Assembly: GCA_018389105.1 (NCBI GenBank)
Contig: JACATO010001529.1
Span: forward strand, 104,434 to 168,433
Reading direction: 5' to 3'
Length of the DNA: 64,000 nt
Origin: Nautilus pompilius
Lineage: Eukaryota > Mollusca > Cephalopoda > Nautilida > Nautilidae
The notes under the pieces were generated by a model, which worked only from the letters and a program-made list of their open reading frames with translations, was not told the origin of the DNA and did no database searches. Both the position numbers and the translations under genes were made by a program. Positions 59,060 through 64,000 of the stretch are shown piece after piece (the first letter of the stretch is position 1; each line of letters opens with the position of its first letter).

Positions 59060-60420
59060 AGCTCCGCCAAAGTTATCCGTTTCGGTTCCGCGTCTTCGTC
59101 CGATTTATTAATGTGTCGAAGATTTTATTTATTGCTTCTAATATCAGCTATTTCATTATTATCTAATAAAAAAAAGGAAGCTTAGCCTTAGTAAAGATAA
59201 TTTAAAACAATAGTCTTTTTGAATTCTTTTCATTTTATATTTATATATATATTTATTTAATGAGTTTCGTGTCGTTTCTTTTATCATGTACTTGTTTTAA
59301 TTGATGATTCTAGGGCTGAATATGTAAAAAAATACAGTTTAAAAGAGAAAAGGAAATATATATATATATCAAAGAAATAAAGCAACAATACTGAAAATGT
59401 AATATTGTAATAAGTACTTCAGCGCCTACAAGGGAAACAACCCTAGTCTCTTGTTGCCCATCCCACGCCACGTGGGACCCGCTACATCGATTTTGGCAGG
59501 AAAATCTCTACCTGAGAAGTCCTTATTTTTTTTTTTTTTTTTCTGAGATGAGAGAGAAAAGCCATGCAGTTGGCTGGGGAAGAGGGAGAAGATGACACGC
59601 CGAGTCCATAGCTACCTCGAAGGGATCACCTAAATAAAGTCCAGTCCTAACACGTAGCGATATTATTCGCCATTTGGTTTCATCGATACACTTACTAATT
59701 GCAAAACCATCGAATGCAGGTAAGCAATAGATATCGTCATGTGCAGTCCTGTGGTCGGAGTTATTTGAACAGCTTCGAGATTCCAGGTTTACCAGTCGCC
59801 GTACGATGACGTCCCCTCCTCATGCGTTTTCGGTGGATAGAACCGCTTCTGCTTCTCACAAATGGCGGCCTGCTACCGGTCTTTTTCTCAGTAATTCTTA
59901 TGCGTGACGACAAATCTTATCTACACGAACTGCGTATTGTTTTCACAAATGAAACCGCTCATATTGGGTCTTTTTTTAATCTGAATATTCGTCGCTATCC
60001 AGAGCTTTCGCTCTTCGTGAAATCTGAAATTTTATAAAAGGTTTTTTTTTTAAAAAAAAAAAGACAAAACAAGCAAAATGTTTTGTGTACGAAAAATATA
60101 ACGTAGGAAACAACGGTTAGAGAGGGCGGGCGGCGATAATGAATGTTGGCAGCTTTGTTCACTTCGGAAAATTGACTGGGCAATCGTTATTATTACGGCG
60201 ACGATTGTCTGGGCTGCAGGATGCTGAAAGAACAGCATCCGATAATGATGTTGATACATCCCACACGTTTACCTTTTTCCTTTGGCTCACCTGAGAAAAG
60301 GCCATTTGGGCTGGTGATTCACGCAGTGGATGAAAGAGCTATCGACTAACAGGCTTCAAGTCGAAGCGGCAGATGGTTTATTTTAACCCGTAAATAGCAC
60401 ATATATAAATAAATACAGTA
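59060..60420. other. Intergenic region, no gene recognised
   Basis: Mixed AT-rich and CpG-containing DNA. ATGGCGGCCTGCTACCGG at 59861-59878 resembles a start region, but the frame closes at CAG TAA after 10 codons. A 10-bp CTTGTTTTGT-like stretch and poly-T/A runs near 60040-60065 are low complexity. Nothing else stands out. Confidence 0.4.
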
Positions 60421-60494
60421 TATTTAAAATGGATGACCATCAGGCAGTGAGTTTGTTCTGGCTTCACGAAGTGTATGATTTGAGAAAAAAATAT

Positions 60495-61110
60495 CTCTCT
60501 ATATATATGTCTCCATCTCTCTCTCCTCACCATCTCTCACCTCTCTCTCTCACCTCCTCTCTCTCCTCTCTCTCTCTCACACCATCTCTCTCTCTCTCAC
60601 CATCTCTCACCTCCTCACCCTCTCTCTCTCTCTTCTCTCTCCCCCTCACCATCTCTCACCATCTGTCACCCTCTCCTCTCGCTCACCATCTCTCTCTCTC
60701 TCACCATTTTTCTCACCCTCTCTACTCTCCTCTCTCTCTCACCATCTCTCACATCTCTCTCTCTCACCATCTCTCACCCTCTCTCTCTCACCATCTCTCC
60801 CCCTCTCTCTCACGCTCACCATCCTCTCACCATCTCTCTCTCTCTCACCATCTCTCTCTCTCTCTCACCATCTCTCTCTCTCACCATCTCTCATCACCCA
60901 CCCCCTCTCTCTCTGACAATCTCTCTCTCTCTCACCATCTCTCCACCCTCACCCTCTCTCTCTCTCTCACCATCTCTCACTCTCTCTCTCTCACCACCAT
61001 CTCTTCTCTCTCTCTCTCAACCATATCTCTCTCTCACCATCCTCACCCTCTCTCACTCTCTCTCTCTCACCATCTCTCTCATCTCGGCTACACCATCTCG
61101 CATCCTCACC

Positions 61111-61140
<30 letters not shown>
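60495..61140 (+). repeat. (CTCTCTCACCAT)n minisatellite
   Basis: About 645 bp of degenerate tandem units of CTCTCTCACCATCT type. The 242-codon open frame across it (Ser/Leu/His/Pro-rich) comes from the repeat having few stop codons, not from a gene. Purine/pyrimidine strand bias is almost complete. Confidence 0.9.
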
Positions 61141-61141
<1 letters not shown>

Positions 61142-61504
61142 AGTTGGAGCGACGTAACATGGGTATGAGAAAATTTCGTTTAATATTTTAACACAGTTAT
61201 AAACAGACATATGTGTACTGGATTTTCTTTCTTATTTAAATCAAAGCTTATTATTTGGGAGGGGTCGTTTTGTGTGTTTAAAACTTCTTTTCGACGAGAG
61301 CCGCTTCTATTCCAGGAATGATTTACTTTGGTGCGGAAGAATACCGGAGGCCCCGACAACGATGTAGGGCAGAAACATTTTAAAAATTTATAAATAAGCT
61401 GGCATTTACTAAAAAAAACAATGGAAGTTTAATAAAGTGTGTAAAATAAGCTTAGTAATATATAAATCATGTTAATAAATATTTCCTTCCAGTGAATAGA
61501 GTAA

Positions 61505-61760
61505 TCTGTGGGCGACTGGTGGTTAAACTACCCGACTGGCGCAGTTCGAACCCCGGTCGGGACCGGTTCGGTTTGACATACGTTACCTTCAAGGGTTGGG
61601 TTAGTCTCGCTCTCCTTCAGCCGCCGGTCTCGTGGATAACTTTTCACGTTTAGAAAGGTTTCCTGCGTACGTGGGGTGAAGGCGGGGGGGGGTTCTTCGG
61701 GTAACCACTGATAGCTTACACCTAAATCGTCGACCAAGGCTACCGCCTGTCAGTCGTGCC
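61505..61760 (+). repeat. Possible tRNA-derived SINE
   Basis: GTGGGCGACTGGTGGTTAAA followed by CAGTTCGAACCCCGGTCGGG gives an A-box-like and a near-perfect B-box (AGTTCGAACCCC) at the spacing of a tRNA gene. No full cloverleaf is apparent. The 3' part (AGGTTTCCTGCGTACGTGGG) has no match that I see elsewhere in the window. Confidence 0.45.
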
Positions 61761-61929
61761 CAGGTAATTCGCTTAGTCGGCGGAGTTCACGCCCCCCTGC
61801 CCCGTGAGACGTCTTTAAATCTCGAAAGTTGTGACGAAAACCGTTCGACAAATAGTAGTAAACTGGATATTTTTAAATGATGCGATAGTTACGACTCCAG
61901 CCTGATTTGGAACCCCCCCAGCTCTCTCT

Positions 61930-62668
61930 ATACTGACGTCATCTGTCTCTACTGACGTCACGTCTCCCTCTCTATATAGATATATATACTGACGTCATCT
62001 ATCTCTACTGATGTCACGTCTCCCTCTCTCTCTCTATATATACTGACGTCATCTGTTTCTACTGACGTCACGTCTCCATCTCTATATATACTGACGTCAC
62101 GTCTCCATTTCGCTCTCTTTCTCTATACTGACGTCACGTCTCCATCTCCCTCTATATATACTGACGTCATCTGTCTCTACTGACGTCACGTCTCCCTCTC
62201 TATATAGATATATATACTGACGTCATCTATCTCTACTGACGTCACGTCTCCCTCTCTCTATATATATATACTGACGTCATCTGTTTCTACTGACGTCACG
62301 TCTCCATCTCTATATATACTGACTTCATCTATCTTTACTGACGTCACGTCTCCATTTCGCTCTCTTTCTCTATACTGACGTCATCTGTCTCTACTGACGT
62401 CACGTCTCCCTCTCTATATAGATATATATATACTGACGTCATCTATCTCTACTGACGTCACGTCTCCATCTCTCTATATATATATATACTGACGTCATCT
62501 GTTTCTACTGACGTCACGTCTCCATCTCTATATATACTGACGTCATCTATCTCTACTGACGTCACGTCTCCATTTCGCTCTCTTTCTCTATACTGACGTC
62601 ACGTCTCCATCTCTCTCTATATATATATACTGACGTCATCTGTCTCTACTGACGTCACGTCTCCATCT
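61930..62668 (+). repeat. Tandem array of CRE palindromes (TGACGTCA satellite)
   Basis: Roughly 740 bp in which TACTGACGTCATCT(G/A)T and TACTGACGTCACGTCTCC alternate, separated by CT-rich and (TA)n spacers. I count about 25 perfect TGACGTCA octamers plus a few one-base variants (TGATGTCA near 62009, TGACTTCA near 62330). A higher-order unit is marked by CATTTCGCTCTCTTTCTC at about 62106, 62352 and 62571, a period near 220-245 bp. One more TGACGTCA lies outside the array at about 62748, and TGACGTAA at about 62704. It is about 1.2 kb downstream of the NR2E gene end. Confidence 0.95.
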
Positions 62669-63730
62669 CTCTCTTTCTACTTTTTAAAATTATTTGTCTC
62701 GAGGTGACGTAAGCTCTTTTTCTTAACCGAGACTTTAAAAACAAACAATGACGTCAGACTTGTGTCTTACACAGTTATGGAGCACACGAGATTATTTGGG
62801 GTTTCCCCCGACAGGAGAGCTACTGGGTCACTTATACCAGCTTGGAAAGTACGGCAAGTTTAGATTTTGTTAAAGTTCTCCCGGAACCAGTGACAGAAGC
62901 TAAGAGCGAATATAATTTACCTTTACCCATCGCTAGTGTTGATTCTTTACTTACCTTAAAATAAAAAAATACAAACGATAGATCGATCTTGTCACCGATC
63001 GGCGTGTTTAATATATGACACGCTGTTGAGAAGCGACAGAACTCGACGAATTATTGAACAGATATCAATAGTCTTGCGTCGATAATGATGGCTAAGCCGT
63101 ATTTCAGTATTTCGCCGTAAATCAAACAGAATCGACAATTGGGTTCTGTATCTTAAACTCCTCCCCCCCCCTTCTATTGCTGTGTACGCCACTGCTTTTG
63201 CAAAGCTTAAGTTACAGAAGTATATCCATATAGAAGTGCATAAACCTTTGTCTTTCTTTTTTTTTTAGCTCAAGTCCTTCTCTTATAATTGATAAATGGG
63301 ATGTATTAGGTAGAAATACCGGGGATGGTTGTCGGTTCAGCTAACCGACCCACAAAACTCTGACCCTTTGTTATCGATCTTCTCAAATCTGAATGTTAAT
63401 TGCGAACAAACCGAAATGCATTCTGGGACAGAGCGGTGCCACGTTAGTATAAAAAAAGGGGGGGAGTCGGGGAAGTCTTGCATCAGAAAAGTCTGGTATC
63501 AAAATAAGATTCACTCGTGCCCCGGATGTGATATCCGCTGAGGTCGAACTATCACCGAGTTGCTTTCGATGGCGTTCGGTGATTTTCGTGTGACGTCGCT
63601 AATTCTTCGCACCTCTTAGGCCCCACTCGGTAATCTTCGGTTGCCGGCCCGGACCGGAACTCCGCCGTCCGTGCAACAAGAGAGCGACCGCCTCACCACA
63701 CTACAGCGACAGCTCTCACTTTCGAACACG

Positions 63731-63736
63731 TTTATT
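63731..63736 (-). terminator. Candidate NR2E-gene poly(A) signal
   Basis: TTTATT reads AATAAA on the minus strand, 106 nt after the receptor stop codon, and is the first such hexamer. It would give a short 3' UTR. Confidence 0.5.
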
Positions 63737-63841
63737 GTTTTTTCATTACAAACAACTGTATTTCATAAGACTGAAGGAGAATAAAAAGAAAATGGTGGTG
63801 GGGGGGGGGGGCGGAAGGAGGAGGAGGTGAAAATGCCAGGA

Positions 63842-64000
63842 TTATAAACGGTCTCCGTGAAACATGTTGAGAATGAGGCTTTCGATCGGAATGTCTCCCA
63901 CGATGCTGCGGAAAAGCAAACGGTCCATTGTGCGGGCGTTTATTGTCCTCAGGCTGGGCAGCACCATGAGCAGTTTGCCGAAGCGTGTAGCCGGATGCGG
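63842..64000 (-). CDS. Nuclear receptor, NR2E type (tailless/TLX-like), C-terminal end
   Basis: Ligand-regulated transcription factor; only the last 52 codons are in the window and the frame is open at the right edge. The visible part is the end of the ligand-binding domain: RFGKLLMVLPSLRTI (helix 10/11), then MDRLLFRSIVGDIPIE, then an AF-2 core helix with SLILNMF, and stop TAA at 63842-63844. FGKLL.LPSLR and the (I/V)G..PIE...DMF-like end are shared by NR2E (TLX/tailless, PNR) and NR2F receptors; ending directly after AF-2 favours NR2E. Linkage to SNX3 and AFG1L suggests NR2E1, but NR2E3/fax-1-like members cannot be excluded. Confidence 0.85.
   Translation of the reverse strand, partial: PHPATRFGKLLMVLPSLRTINARTMDRLLFRSIVGDIPIESLILNMFHGDRL

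Noticed and set aside
60429-61157. 242-codon open frame on the plus strand
   Set aside because: It is a translation of the CTCTCACCAT-type tandem repeat; Ser/Leu/His/Pro only, with no domain.
61505-61580. Functional tRNA gene
   Set aside because: A B-box-like GTTCGAACCCC is present, but I cannot fold a full cloverleaf with an acceptor stem; a SINE-type remnant is more likely.
1-64000. CRISPR arrays, operons, ribosome-binding sites, prophage or bacterial defence systems
   Set aside because: The window is clearly animal nuclear DNA with spliced genes; none of these was seen. The tandem repeats lack CRISPR-type repeat-spacer structure, including the CRE satellite, whose spacers are CT/TA simple sequence.

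Overview
This is a nuclear genome window from an animal. It has spliced genes with GT-AG introns, AT-rich introns, tRNA-derived SINE copies, fossil DNA transposons and long simple-sequence tracts. The proteins are metazoan and diverge from vertebrate homologues about as far as a lophotrochozoan's would. Small repeats carrying GGGAGATAACTC-like ends fit a mollusc, but that is a guess, and I cannot name a species.

Five genes are recognisable; I rebuilt exons by hand from splice sites and reading phase. (1) AFG1L, minus strand, 13 coding exons, 3605-16125: mitochondrial AFG1-type ATPase, about 494 aa. (2) SNX3, plus strand, 4 coding exons, 19199-24334: PX-domain sorting nexin, 159 aa. (3) CSTF2, minus strand, 11 coding exons, 28405-41061: 64-kDa subunit of cleavage stimulation factor, 437 aa. 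(4) MPC1, plus strand, 6 coding exons, 41346-52199: mitochondrial pyruvate carrier subunit, with a required 4-nt microexon, a 16-nt exon and an unusual C-terminal extension. (5) The last coding part of an NR2E-type (tailless/TLX-like) nuclear receptor, minus strand, from 63842 off the right edge.

Layout: 1-2.4 kb, no recognisable gene; 2.4-16.1 kb, AFG1L; 16.1-19.2 kb, an AFG1L/SNX3 head-to-head spacer holding a CT/TAA repeat block and a 1.75-kb DNA transposon with terminal repeats and target-site duplication; 19.2-28.2 kb, SNX3 and its 3' side; 28.2-41.1 kb, CSTF2, tail-to-tail with SNX3; 41.1-41.35 kb, a compact divergent promoter shared by CSTF2 and MPC1; 41.35-54.2 kb, MPC1; 54.2-63.7 kb, repeat-rich DNA without a convincing gene but with a 0.75-kb tandem array holding about 25 perfect cAMP-response elements; 63.7-64 kb, the NR2E gene end.

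The genes do not form one pathway. The order and orientation NR2E / SNX3 / AFG1L matches what I recall of human 6q21 (NR2E1-SNX3-AFG1L), with CSTF2-MPC1 lying between NR2E and SNX3 here, so the block looks like ancient microsynteny. The most notable observations are the MPC1 microexon, the MPC1 stop codon that straddles a splice donor, the CRE satellite beside the NR2E gene, and a transposon integrase fossil with D-D-E landmarks inside CSTF2.
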